From positions 1-46,335 of the forward strand of contig JAQXMV010000059.1 of NCBI GenBank assembly GCA_029013165.1: a stretch of 46,335 nucleotides of DNA, given 5' to 3'. Below, piece by piece: positions 24,980-34,108 of the stretch. The stretch is from Oscillospiraceae bacterium (GTDB taxonomy: Bacteria > Bacillota > Clostridia > Oscillospirales > Acutalibacteraceae). Position 1 is the first letter of the stretch. The number at the start of each line of letters is the position of its first letter. A model generated the notes under the pieces. The model was not told where the DNA came from and made no database searches. It saw nothing but the letters and a program-made list of their open reading frames with translations. The position numbers and the translations under genes were made by a program.

Positions 24980-27820
24980 GTGAAAGTTAAGATCAGCGTC
25001 ATTTTTGCGATTCACAGTGGCGGGATCAATCTGAAAAAGGCTTTGGATTCCGTGAAGTTTCAGAGCCTGAAAGACATTGAGGTCCTCATCGGAGACGCCA
25101 ACTGCGATGAAGCCACCGGGCAGATGCTAAGGTCATACTGTTCCGACAGTCGGTTCCAATATCTTCATTTTGACAGCGACAGTATTTCCGAGGCAAGAAA
25201 TCAATGCATCGAAGCGGCGCAGGGAAAGTATGTGGCTTTCGGAGAGAAGAATGTCATTTTTTCCAAAAATCTTCTGGAAAGTATGTTCAGTGCCGCGGAA
25301 AAAGAGAATGCCGATCTCTGCGTTGCCCATATGGCAAGCTCCGATATTTACGGCAAACATGAATTTACCAGCACGCGAACCATGTCCGGCAGAAAGATCA
25401 TTGATAAGTTTGACACCGATCTGATCTGGAATCCGGCGGTGACAAACAAGCTCTTTCTGAAAGAGAGAATCAGGCAGTCGGGTATTCGTTTCAGAGGCTA
25501 CGGCAAGGCCAGGGAGGCGGCTTTTTCCATTCCCTTTGCTTTCGGCAGCGGCGTGATTGTTACCTGCTCCAAGGGCGTGGTCAGCTATGTGAATCCCGTG
25601 GTCAACGAGGGCGTCTCCGCTTTTCCCATAGAGGATTATCTGGAAGCCTACGAATATATTATTTCCGAGGCCAAAGCGGCTTTTGACAGAGCCATTGAGG
25701 AGAGCGTCACAGACTTTGACCGCAAGGAACTGAAAAAGCAGATGGTGGTGTATATTGATCAGGTTTACCACAAGGAGATCACCGTGCTGCTTTACAGCTA
25801 TTACCGCCATATCTGGAGCCTGAGCGACGGCGAAATCGAAAAATATGCGGACACCGTTACGGCACTCGTGGCGGAGCTTTCCAAATCCGGAAAGAGAAGC
25901 CTGCTGAAAAAGAATAAGGATATTTTCTATGACGGCAGGCTGCTCAGAAGCCGAAGAGAAATAGCCGATCAGCCCAAGGTCACCGTCTGTATTCATCCGG
26001 GAGCCGAGGAAAACGGCTTCAGTGAGCAGAGCCTGGCTCAACAGGTGGAGTCGGTTTTCATGCAGACGATGCCGCGCTTTGAACTGCTGGTGGACGCCCG
26101 TCTGAAAAGTATCTTTCCTCAGAAATGGATTCATGCCGAAAATATTACTTTTATCCAGGCGGAAAATACGGGAGAATTCCGTGACCTTGCTCTGGAGAAG
26201 AGCCGAACGGACTACATAATGTTTCAGTCGGGTATCGCACGGCTCAATCCGAAAATCCTCATGCGTCATTATGCTCTCCTGGAGGGCAGGGACAAATACG
26301 GATTTACCACCTCACCGCTGACCCGTTTTGACGGCAATGAGGTCAGCGAGTATTCTTTCTCCGACCTCAGCTTTTATTCTGACATCAGCCAGACACGAAT
26401 CAAGCAGGAGGATAAGGCTTTCGCCCTGGATCTTTTCTTCTGTAACAAGCTCTTCAGAAAAGAACACCTGAAGGGAATCCACTTCTCCTTTTCCGATGAC
26501 TGCGTCATGGATATGTATAAGCTTTATTCCCATTCCCGATTCAAAAAGCTCTCTCACCGAGGTGCCTATCTGCCCTGCACGGAAGAACAGGCCATGGCCT
26601 ACCTGCGGGAAAAGGAAAACAGCCTTCCGACAAAGTGCCGGAATGTATACCGAAACTACAAAAAAATATATCTCAGACGGGTTCTTTTCAAAAAATACCG
26701 TGAAACAGTATCGGCATTTTTCCGTGGGATCAAAGCCGGTATCGCCGCGAAAATCATCGTGGTTCTGACGCTCTTTTACAGTCGTCAGAAGCTGAGAAAC
26801 CAGGCGTTTTTCTATTCCGCCAGAAAAGACGGCGCCTTTCTTGAAAACCTTGACGCCGTTTATTCGGCCTATGACGGGGAGAAAGTGGCGTATTGCCGCA
26901 GTAAGCCCCACTCTCTGGGCAAGATCATGAAAATCAGAAAGAATGTGCTTCGCAGCAAGGTCATTGTCACCGATGACTATATAGACTGTCTGCGCAGTCT
27001 GAGGCTTCGTCCCGAACAGAAAGTGATTCAGGTCTGGTATACCGGCGGTGCCTTTCGCCGCTTCGGTCTGGATTCGCCTTTTATCGGCTCCAGGCTTGAT
27101 GAATATAAAAGTCATTCCCAGTATAGCCATGTCTGCGTCTCTTCGGAATATGTGCGTCAGTTTTATGCTCACGCTTTCGGCGTGGATATGGAGGTTATCA
27201 CCGCCACGGGTACGCCGCGGACCGATCAGATCATCAGAGACTCAAAGCTGGGAGAAAAGCGCGAGGAAATCTGCAAAAAGCATCCGCTGCTTCGCAATAA
27301 AAAGGTCTATGTCTATTTTCCGACATACCGTGAAATTGACGGCAGTGTGACGGAATTTGACCCGAAAATCGACTGGAAAAAGCTCAATGACGATCTGGAC
27401 GATGATGAAGTTTTCGTCATCAGTCGCCATCCCTTTATGAAAGAGACCTACATCAAGGGTTGCTTCTATTCCAGGGTCAAGGATTATACCTTTGATCCCA
27501 CGGCGGAACTGATCGCCATTGCCGATGTGGTGATCACCGATTATTCTTCCATTGTTTTTGACGCTTCGCTCATGGGCAAGCCGATGGTCTTTTATGCGCC
27601 GGATTATGATGATTACAACGGAGAGTTTTATCTCAGCTATGAAAAGGATCTCCCCGGCGAAATTATTACGGATTCCGGCGATCTGCTGGCGGCTCTGAAG
27701 CGGGCGCCGCAGATCAGCTCAGCCGAAAAGATTCGGGAATTCCGGGATCGGGAGATGGGCGCCTGTGACGGCAGAGCCACCGAAAGAATCATCGGAATTA
27801 TCCGGGATAGTCTGAAATGA
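24980..27820 (+). CDS. Large glycosyltransferase-like / CDP-glycerol glycerophosphotransferase-like fusion
   Basis: 946 residues, GTG start after GGAAAGGAGAG. Three parts are seen. Residues ~4-120 resemble a GT2 domain (ISVIFAIHSGG, ALDSVKFQSLKDIEVLIGD, SEARNQCIEAAQGKYVAFG). Residues ~330-430 are a weaker second GT2-like region (VESVFMQTMPRFELLVD). Residues ~590-946 match the TagB/TagF fold: YFPTYREIDG, ISRHPFM, ITDYSSIVFDASLMGKP. It probably helps build a teichoic-acid-like or phosphoglycerol surface polymer. Oddities: no DxD motif follows either GT2 segment, and the family's WHG/WHA histidine is a tyrosine (QVWYTGGAF, Tyr687). It stands alone, ending in a strong terminator. Confidence 0.8.
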   Translation: MKVKISVIFAIHSGGINLKKALDSVKFQSLKDIEVLIGDANCDEATGQMLRSYCSDSRFQYLHFDSDSISEARNQCIEAAQGKYVAFGEKNVIFSKNLLESMFSAAEKENADLCVAHMASSDIYGKHEFTSTRTMSGRKIIDKFDTDLIWNPAVTNKLFLKERIRQSGIRFRGYGKAREAAFSIPFAFGSGVIVTCSKGVVSYVNPVVNEGVSAFPIEDYLEAYEYIISEAKAAFDRAIEESVTDFDRKELKKQMVVYIDQVYHKEITVLLYSYYRHIWSLSDGEIEKYADTVTALVAELSKSGKRSLLKKNKDIFYDGRLLRSRREIADQPKVTVCIHPGAEENGFSEQSLAQQVESVFMQTMPRFELLVDARLKSIFPQKWIHAENITFIQAENTGEFRDLALEKSRTDYIMFQSGIARLNPKILMRHYALLEGRDKYGFTTSPLTRFDGNEVSEYSFSDLSFYSDISQTRIKQEDKAFALDLFFCNKLFRKEHLKGIHFSFSDDCVMDMYKLYSHSRFKKLSHRGAYLPCTEEQAMAYLREKENSLPTKCRNVYRNYKKIYLRRVLFKKYRETVSAFFRGIKAGIAAKIIVVLTLFYSRQKLRNQAFFYSARKDGAFLENLDAVYSAYDGEKVAYCRSKPHSLGKIMKIRKNVLRSKVIVTDDYIDCLRSLRLRPEQKVIQVWYTGGAFRRFGLDSPFIGSRLDEYKSHSQYSHVCVSSEYVRQFYAHAFGVDMEVITATGTPRTDQIIRDSKLGEKREEICKKHPLLRNKKVYVYFPTYREIDGSVTEFDPKIDWKKLNDDLDDDEVFVISRHPFMKETYIKGCFYSRVKDYTFDPTAELIAIADVVITDYSSIVFDASLMGKPMVFYAPDYDDYNGEFYLSYEKDLPGEIITDSGDLLAALKRAPQISSAEKIREFRDREMGACDGRATERIIGIIRDSLK

Positions 27821-27843
27821 GCCTGACTTTTGTCCATATAAAG

Positions 27844-27887
27844 AGCCGCGATAGGATTTTATGACTTACAATCCTATCGCGGCTTTG
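27844..27887. terminator. Bidirectional terminator between the fusion gene and the permease gene
   Basis: A 15-bp perfect stem (27844-27858 with 27870-27884) with an 11-base loop. TTTG follows on the plus strand and CTCTTTAT on the minus strand, so it can serve both converging genes. Confidence 0.75.
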
Positions 27888-27928
27888 TATGAGAAAAGCT
27901 TTTTCGTGTGGGTATGCTCGGTTTGCGG

Positions 27929-29356
27929 TTACTTCTTTGTTCTGACCTTTTTCTCACCGCTGAACAAAATGGCGGCGCCGATACCCATGATCACGGCATA
28001 GATAATCAGATAAAAGAGAACCGGCATTTCAAATCTGCCCTCTGCTTTGGCTTCCATATAGGGATAAACGCCGTGAGCAAATATGGCGGCAATCACCATG
28101 AAAGCAGAGGTGACAATGGCGAGCGCAGGAACGATTTTGCCTTTCAAAAGGCCGAGATCCTTTTCCTTGCGGATCATGGAAATAAAAATGGGAATATACA
28201 TGGCATAAGTGGTGACGATGGGAAGCTCTGAGGAGTCAAAGGAAAACTTGCCGAACCAGGGGGCGTGACCCTCGATGGTGGTGATCACGGCACCGTAAAA
28301 ATACAGCAGCCAGGCCGAGGCAATGAGCAGAGAAAAGATGCCGGAATTGGCAGGCATATTGGATTCGGGATCAACGGGCCTGAAAAACCGGAGCGAGGGG
28401 ATATCCGAATGCATGGCGCAGGAATAAAGACCGCGCACATTGCCGAGCATGAGACCGTTAAGGGTACCGATGCAGGAAATCACGACGAAAACAAAAAGCA
28501 GGGTGCCGGCAAAGTTTGAGAACACGGCCGAAAAGGCCATTTTGGCGCCGGCTTCGCCGCCGGCCATCATTTCCTCATTGGTGATGCCGCCGGCAAGACC
28601 GATATAGTAAACAATATAGGTCAGCACAACCGTAATGGTTCCGGCAACGAGGGCGCGCGGAAGATTCCTTTTTGCGTCCTTGAGCTCCGCATTGATCGTG
28701 GTGGCGATGATCCAGCCCTCATAGGCGAAGCAGGTAGCAACGACAGCTTTGAAAAGCGCGCCCATGGTGTTGATATCATCGCGGACGACGGTGGTGAAAT
28801 TCTGCACCAGCATGCCGTCGGAAAGGCCCTTGATCGTTCCGACAACCGCCATGAGAAGCAGAGGGATCATCTTGATTATGGTAGTCGACACTTGAAATTT
28901 ACCCGAAAGAACCGGTGCCAGGGTGTTCATGGCGAAACTGGCGCACAGTAGGAAGCCTGCCAGAGCCAGACACTGACCTCCGGCAATGCTCCAGCCCATG
29001 AGGACGCAGATATACCGCGCGGAGATCCAGGCCAGAACCGATGTGAGAGTGGGGTAATAGAAGATTGCCATGAACCAGCCGATCATGAAAGCATATCTTT
29101 TGCCGACAACCGCCTCGGCGTAGTCGACCAGACCGTTGACCTTTTCGTGCTTCGTGGCGAGAAAAGAAAAGGCCAGCGCGCAGCTGATCATGACCAGACC
29201 GCCGATGACCCAGGCGAGAATGCCCAGGGGGAGATTGCCGCCGGTTTCCGTCAGAATTTTTTCGGCTTTAAAAAATACGCCGCTTCCGATAACGATTCCC
29301 ACGACCATGCAGATCGCAGTGGGCAGACCGTAACGCTTGTGAAGTTTGTTTGACAT
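27929..29356 (-). CDS. APC-family amino acid permease
   Basis: 475 residues with about 12 hydrophobic segments. The N-terminal motif GLPTAICMVVGIVIGSGVFF is the APC substrate-binding TM1 signature (GSG unwound helix); VGKRYAFMIGWFMA and EGWIIATTINAELKDAKRNLPRAL also match the LAT/SteT-like branch. It probably exchanges or imports neutral amino acids; substrate specificity cannot be read from sequence. It is transcribed alone from a perfect promoter and convergent with the glycosyltransferase-like gene. The start MSNKLHKRYG follows CGGAGGACAACAC. Confidence 0.9.
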   Translation of the reverse strand: MSNKLHKRYGLPTAICMVVGIVIGSGVFFKAEKILTETGGNLPLGILAWVIGGLVMISCALAFSFLATKHEKVNGLVDYAEAVVGKRYAFMIGWFMAIFYYPTLTSVLAWISARYICVLMGWSIAGGQCLALAGFLLCASFAMNTLAPVLSGKFQVSTTIIKMIPLLLMAVVGTIKGLSDGMLVQNFTTVVRDDINTMGALFKAVVATCFAYEGWIIATTINAELKDAKRNLPRALVAGTITVVLTYIVYYIGLAGGITNEEMMAGGEAGAKMAFSAVFSNFAGTLLFVFVVISCIGTLNGLMLGNVRGLYSCAMHSDIPSLRFFRPVDPESNMPANSGIFSLLIASAWLLYFYGAVITTIEGHAPWFGKFSFDSSELPIVTTYAMYIPIFISMIRKEKDLGLLKGKIVPALAIVTSAFMVIAAIFAHGVYPYMEAKAEGRFEMPVLFYLIIYAVIMGIGAAILFSGEKKVRTKK

Positions 29357-29389
29357 GTGTTGTCCTCCGTCTAGTTTTTATTTTATTTC

Positions 29390-29418
29390 ATTATACTAAA
29401 AGTTTTTAAGATAGTCAA
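29390..29418 (-). promoter_or_regulatory. Promoter of the APC permease gene
   Basis: On the minus strand TTGACT (29413-29418), 17-base spacer, TATAAT (29390-29395); one mismatch to consensus. Confidence 0.8.
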
Positions 29419-29521
29419 TTATTTTCGTATACTTTTATGATTTTTTGTCGAGAAAATTCGCGCTTGCGAAATCGCGTTAAAGGGGACTTTCAAAAAAATT
29501 ATGAAGGAAATCCTGATATTA

Positions 29522-29550
29522 TTGACTTCTTTTGAAAATCGTGATAAACT
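29522..29550 (+). promoter_or_regulatory. Promoter of the secreted protein gene at 29602
   Basis: TTGACT (29522-29527), 17-base spacer, TAAACT (29545-29550). The start site would lie about 45 bases before the ATG. Confidence 0.65.
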
Positions 29551-29601
29551 ATAGGGGAAAAATTGGTATACTATATTCTCATTTCAGAGGAGTGTCAAAA
29601 T

Positions 29602-30921
29602 ATGAAAAAACTGATTTCGGTGATTTTAGCCTTTGTCATGGCGTTTTCCTGCTTCTCAGCGCTGCCGGCACTGGCCGCTGACGGTGACGCTGTGACCGAC
29701 GGAGGCTTCACTCTCGGAGACCTCATTGACCAGGAGGATTTTTCCAGGGCCCTGAATAACTTCAAGCCTATGGATGTGCCCGCTGAGGATTATACGGACA
29801 TTGACGAGATTTTAAATGCAAGTGATTCTGTTGAGTATAACAAGTTTATCAACGAGAGTATGTTTGGTCTTTCTGTTGATTTCCTTTATAACGATACGAC
29901 GGAGCTGCAGTGGAGAAATGTCAATATCAGCAAGGACGATCTTGCCCTGTGCAATGCCAACATCAATGTTTATCTCAAGAGAGTGATCAACCAGTATTAC
30001 GCCGGCTCAAAGCTCTTTACATCGGAAAATGCAACGAAGATCGCGAACTTCATCGGTCATCTGCTGTTCCCCAACTACCGTGATGTTACCATCGTATTCC
30101 CTGGCACAACAGCCGTCAATATTGAGGATTTCTACGGAAAAATCGTTGACGCTTGCGGTATGAGCGACCTTGTTCAGAAAAACTGGTGCGATAAGCCGTC
30201 GCTTAACATCAAGCCTCTGATGAGCGTTTTGGGTGTGAACCATAATAACATGCTTCCCAGTGAATACACCGACGGATATAGGCTCTCCAAAAAGATCGTC
30301 AGATATGCAGTGGAAAAGATCTTTAATGAAGGTCCTCTCAAGTATGTGATTGATCTGGTCTGGTCTTTTGCCCGTACCTATCATCTCTTCCTTTATGAGC
30401 CTATGGCGGCACTGCTGAATCTCAAGATCGTCGCCAGCGGTATTGATGCGGAAGAATTCCGCGACATGACAAAAATGGCAAATCTGCTGATCAACAACTG
30501 TAACACCGACGGCTCCTCTCCATCGGATACGCTTCAGATCGCGACGATGCCGCTGCGCCGCTTCGGCATGGCCAAGGATACAACAGAGGTATTCATGTAT
30601 CTGGTGATTTACTGCAACATCAATCTCAGACACAAGAATAACAACGCTATTCTTTCCACGGCAAAGGAAAATATACTCAGCCTGATACCCATGAATGCCG
30701 ATGAAAAGGCAAAGGTCGGCATGATTTATGACGGTCTGATTCTTGGCAATACGGCTGAACTGGTCTCCAATATGGGTACGATGTTCTCGGAGAATCTGAA
30801 CAATATTCCCAGTGATCTCTGGGACGGTCTGAAGAGAACCATCATCAAGTTCCTCGAGAGAATCACATATCTTTTCGATAACATCGTCAGAATCATTCTC
30901 GGCGAGAAAAACTTTGCCTGA
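29602..30921 (+). CDS. Secreted protein of unknown function
   Basis: 439 residues from MKKLISVILA; the ATG at 29602 follows AGAGGAG. A classic Sec signal peptide covers residues 1-26 with cleavage after LPALA (AADGD..). The mature protein is largely alpha-helical, without TM segments until a mildly hydrophobic amphipathic C-terminus (FLERITYLFDNIVRIILGEK). I recognise no enzyme motif, sorting signal or repeat. It is monocistronic: its own promoter precedes it and a terminator follows. Function unknown; a cell-surface or secreted role is the only inference. Confidence 0.8.
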   Translation: MKKLISVILAFVMAFSCFSALPALAADGDAVTDGGFTLGDLIDQEDFSRALNNFKPMDVPAEDYTDIDEILNASDSVEYNKFINESMFGLSVDFLYNDTTELQWRNVNISKDDLALCNANINVYLKRVINQYYAGSKLFTSENATKIANFIGHLLFPNYRDVTIVFPGTTAVNIEDFYGKIVDACGMSDLVQKNWCDKPSLNIKPLMSVLGVNHNNMLPSEYTDGYRLSKKIVRYAVEKIFNEGPLKYVIDLVWSFARTYHLFLYEPMAALLNLKIVASGIDAEEFRDMTKMANLLINNCNTDGSSPSDTLQIATMPLRRFGMAKDTTEVFMYLVIYCNINLRHKNNNAILSTAKENILSLIPMNADEKAKVGMIYDGLILGNTAELVSNMGTMFSENLNNIPSDLWDGLKRTIIKFLERITYLFDNIVRIILGEKNFA

Positions 30922-30952
30922 TTCTTTTCCGGTTAAGATTTTAGTTGAATAG

Positions 30953-30983
30953 GTGCAGCAGCCGAATGACTGCTGCACTTTTT
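30953..30983 (+). terminator. Terminator of the secreted protein gene
   Basis: GTGCAGCAG (30953-30961) pairs perfectly with CTGCTGCAC (30970-30978), followed by TTTTTC. Confidence 0.85.
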
Positions 30984-31007
30984 CTTGTTGCTTTTTGCTT
31001 TTATCGG

Positions 31008-31036
31008 TTGAGTTTCGGAACTGATTGTGTTACAAT
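31008..31036 (+). promoter_or_regulatory. Promoter of the HI0933-type flavoprotein gene
   Basis: TTGAGT (31008-31013), 17-base spacer, TACAAT (31031-31036), about 33 bases before the chosen ATG. Confidence 0.7.
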
Positions 31037-31069
31037 AATCCCAACTATGTTTGTAACGGAGATGGTCTG

Positions 31070-32278
31070 ATGAAAATAGCGGTTATCGGCGCCGGTGCTT
31101 CGGGCCTGGCGTGTGCCGTCTCGGCGGCGTCCAAGGCGGCAGAGCAGGGGATCAAAGCCGATATTGTTCTTTTTGAGGCGGCTGACCGCGTGGGGAAGAA
31201 AATTCTTGTCACAGGGAACGGCCGCTGCAACATGATGAACCGTCATGACGCCGTGGAAAACTTTTCCTGCCCGGATTTTGTCTTGCCGGTGTTCAGCCGC
31301 TATACCGTTGAGGATAATCTCCGCTTTTTTGCCGGACTGGGACTTTACACGAGAACCGACAGCGAGGGCCGAATTTATCCCATGAGCAATCAGGCTTCAT
31401 CTGTGCTGGACGCTCTTCGCTTCGAGTGTGAGCGTCTGGGCGTTCAAACGCGGTGCGGCGCCGCCGTAAAAAAGATTTCCCCGTCGGGCGGAGGATTCCT
31501 TGTCGAATCTCAGAAATTTGACCGGGTGGTCATTGCCTGCGGCGGGAAAGCCGGCGTGAAGAATTTCTGCGGCTATGAGCTGCTGAAAGATCTCGGCCAC
31601 AGAATCGTCAAACCGCTTCCGTCATTGACAAAGCTGGCTGTGGAGCAGAGTGCTTTCACCGGCAGTCTGCAGGGCATCCGTCAAAAGGTTTCCATGAAGC
31701 TGCTCTCCGGCGGCCGTTTGATCTGCTGTGAACAGGGAGAGCTGCTTTTTACCAAATACGGTCTTTCCGGTATTGCGGTTATGCAGCTTTCGGCGCGGCT
31801 GACGAGGAGTCTCGAGAAAGATAAGGCGGAAATACTCTGTGATTTTGTGCCGGATATGGATTACGACCGATTAAGTATGGCTGTGGATCGTCTCATTGCC
31901 CATGACCCGGAACGCAAGTGCGAGAATCTTCTTTTGGGCTTTATGGCCAAGAAACTGGGTGCGGCGCTGGTGAAAAACTGCGACATATCGCCTGCAAGAA
32001 ATATCGGAAGTCTCAGTGAGGCGGAAAAGAAGCGGATTCTTTCCGCCTGCAAAAAGTTTCGCTTCTCCGTCACGGCAGTCCGGGGCTTCGAGGAAGCGCA
32101 GGTTACCAGCGGCGGTGCGGATATCCGTGAATTTGACAGCCGCAGTCTGATGTCCAAAAAGATTCCGGGGCTTTATTGTTGTGGCGAGATCCTTGATGTT
32201 GACGGCCTTTGCGGCGGATATAATCTTTGGTGGGCTTTCAGCTCAGGCCGCTGTGTGGGCGAAAGCCTGATGGACTGA
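31070..32278 (+). CDS. FAD-dependent oxidoreductase, HI0933/BaiN family
   Basis: 402 residues from MKIAVIGAGASGLACAV at 31070; longer readings start inside the promoter. The Rossmann dinucleotide motif GAGASGLA is at residues 7-14, the family motif VTGNGRCNMMN lies around residue 45-55, and the C-terminal ILDVDGLCGGYNLWWAFSSG is diagnostic of HI0933-like flavoproteins. BaiN, a bile-acid-linked reductase, belongs to this family, but most members have no known substrate and there are no other bai genes here. It is likely cytoplasmic. A second, unrelated FAD protein gene follows after 59 bases, probably in the same transcript. Confidence 0.88.
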   Translation: MKIAVIGAGASGLACAVSAASKAAEQGIKADIVLFEAADRVGKKILVTGNGRCNMMNRHDAVENFSCPDFVLPVFSRYTVEDNLRFFAGLGLYTRTDSEGRIYPMSNQASSVLDALRFECERLGVQTRCGAAVKKISPSGGGFLVESQKFDRVVIACGGKAGVKNFCGYELLKDLGHRIVKPLPSLTKLAVEQSAFTGSLQGIRQKVSMKLLSGGRLICCEQGELLFTKYGLSGIAVMQLSARLTRSLEKDKAEILCDFVPDMDYDRLSMAVDRLIAHDPERKCENLLLGFMAKKLGAALVKNCDISPARNIGSLSEAEKKRILSACKKFRFSVTAVRGFEEAQVTSGGADIREFDSRSLMSKKIPGLYCCGEILDVDGLCGGYNLWWAFSSGRCVGESLMD

Positions 32279-32337
32279 CACCGGCTTTGACTGCCGGAAT
32301 CATTCTTATGGACTTATGAAAGGCGTGGAACCAAACC

Positions 32338-33939
32338 ATGATCAGAATTAATGAAATCAAACAGAGCCTTGACGGCACCCGGGAGGATCTTTACGCGGCC
32401 TGCGCGAAAATTCTGCGCATCAGCCGCGCGGATATCAAATCTCTGACTTTAGCCAGGCAGAGCGTGGACAGCCGCAAAAAAGACGAGGAGGTCTTTTTCT
32501 GCTACAGTGTCGATGTGGAGGTCGACGGCGACGAGAGCCGGATTATCAAAAGAGCCGGTTCTTCCAAGGTCACTCATGTTGACCCCTATGTCTACACCCT
32601 GCCGGAGAACAAGCGTACCTCAAAGCTGACGCCGGTGGTGGTAGGCTTCGGCCCTGCTGGAATATTCGCCGCTCTGACCCTTGCCAGGGCCGGGCTCAAG
32701 CCTCTTGTGCTCGAAAGGGGCAGAGATGTCGACGCCAGAACACGGGATATCAATACATTCTTTACGCAGAAGATTCTGGACGAGACTTCCAATGTCCAGT
32801 TCGGAGAGGGCGGCGCCGGCACTTTTTCCGACGGCAAGCTGACAACGGGTATCAAGAATCCTCTTTGCCGCAAGGTCTTTCTGGAATTTTTTGACCACGG
32901 CGCGCCGGAGGAAATCCTCTATTCCGGTAAGCCCCACATTGGCACCGATAAGCTGGCGGCTGTGGTTAAAAGTATGCGTGAGGAGATCATCGCCCTTGGC
33001 GGTGAGGTGAAATTTGAAGCCAAGCTGACGGATTTGATTATCTATAACGGTTTCATTCAGGGAATTTCTTATATTCACGGGGGCAGACAGATTGATGTGG
33101 AGACAGACACGGTCATTTTAGCTGTAGGTCACTCGGCCAGGGATACAGTCAGAATGGTCTACTCCAAGGGCGTCAAGATGATGCAAAAGCCTTTTTCCGT
33201 CGGCGCCAGAATCGAGCATCCCAGAGAGCTGATTGACAGGGCGCAGTATGGTCCCTTTGCCGGACATAAGGTGCTGGGTGCGGCGGATTATAAGCTGGCC
33301 TGTCACGGTGAGCATGAGCGAGGCGCCTATACTTTTTGTATGTGTCCCGGCGGAACGGTGGTGGCCGCCGCGTCGGAAAAGGGCGGCGTGGTGGTCAACG
33401 GTATGAGTAAGTGGGCCCGTGACGGTGAAAACTCCAACTCGGCTCTGCTGGTCAATGTTTATCCGGAGGATTTTCCCGGTGACGATGTGCTCAGCGGTTT
33501 TGAACTGCAAAGACAGATGGAGCAGAAAGCCTTTGTCCTCGGTGGCGGAGATTATGCGGCTCCCTGTCAGCTTGTGGGAGATTTCCTGAACGAAAAAAAG
33601 TCGACGAGTCTTTCCTTTGTCCGACCCAGCTGTCCCACAGGCGTCACGCCCTCCGATATCAGAGAAGTTCTGCCGAAAAAGGTGACCGACACCATGGCGG
33701 AAGCCATCGTTAAGATGGATAAAAAGCTCAAGGGCTTTGCTTTGCCCGACGCCGTTCTGACGGCACCGGAAACCCGAAGTTCTTCTCCGGTGCGTATTCT
33801 GCGCGACGAGGTCTATCAGACCAATATCAGAGGCCTTTATCCCTGCGGCGAGGGAGCCGGTTACGCCGGCGGCATCGTCTCGGCAGGTGTGGACGGCATA
33901 CGCTGTGCCCACGCCGTGCTCGAGGACGAGAGATGGTAA
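32338..33939 (+). CDS. FAD-dependent dehydrogenase, COG2509 type
   Basis: 533 residues. An N-terminal ~100-residue domain (MIRINEIKQSLDG, then LRISRADIKSLTLARQSVD) precedes a FAD-binding Rossmann motif PVVVGFGPAGIFAALTLARAG at about residues 100-120. The segments NVQFGEGGAGTFSDGKLTTG and the C-terminal LYPCGEGAGYAGGIVSAGVDG are characteristic of this uncharacterised flavoprotein family, common in Clostridia. The substrate is unknown. Its ribosome binding site is weak (GAAAGG about 15 bases upstream), which fits coupled expression with the flavoprotein gene before it. The small CXXC peptide gene follows after 22 bases. Confidence 0.88.
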   Translation: MIRINEIKQSLDGTREDLYAACAKILRISRADIKSLTLARQSVDSRKKDEEVFFCYSVDVEVDGDESRIIKRAGSSKVTHVDPYVYTLPENKRTSKLTPVVVGFGPAGIFAALTLARAGLKPLVLERGRDVDARTRDINTFFTQKILDETSNVQFGEGGAGTFSDGKLTTGIKNPLCRKVFLEFFDHGAPEEILYSGKPHIGTDKLAAVVKSMREEIIALGGEVKFEAKLTDLIIYNGFIQGISYIHGGRQIDVETDTVILAVGHSARDTVRMVYSKGVKMMQKPFSVGARIEHPRELIDRAQYGPFAGHKVLGAADYKLACHGEHERGAYTFCMCPGGTVVAAASEKGGVVVNGMSKWARDGENSNSALLVNVYPEDFPGDDVLSGFELQRQMEQKAFVLGGGDYAAPCQLVGDFLNEKKSTSLSFVRPSCPTGVTPSDIREVLPKKVTDTMAEAIVKMDKKLKGFALPDAVLTAPETRSSSPVRILRDEVYQTNIRGLYPCGEGAGYAGGIVSAGVDGIRCAHAVLEDERW

Positions 33940-33961
33940 GGCCGCGACAGGAGAGAAACCG

Positions 33962-34108
33962 ATGAAAAACAAAAACAATGCATGGCAAGGAATATTACTG
34001 GCGGTTCTCGGCGCCGGCATGATGGCTTTCGGGATATACCGCGGAGAAATGGCCGTTGTTTTGGCAAAGGCCGTGAAAATATGTTTGGAGTGTATAGGAA
34101 TTGGATAA
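33962..34108 (+). CDS. Small CXXC membrane peptide, CD1871A-like
   Basis: 48 residues from MKNKNNAWQGILL; the ATG at 33962 follows CAGGAGAG. It is one hydrophobic helix (about 8-25, ILLAVLGAGMMAFGIYRGE) followed by a short amphipathic segment ending in CLECIGIG, a CXXC pair. This matches the small CD1871A-type CXXC proteins of Clostridia that sit beside polyferredoxin genes. Its stop overlaps the start of the NapH-like gene by 8 bases, so both are made together. The CXXC may bind metal, a cluster or a redox partner at the membrane; its exact job is unknown. Confidence 0.8.
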   Translation: MKNKNNAWQGILLAVLGAGMMAFGIYRGEMAVVLAKAVKICLECIGIG

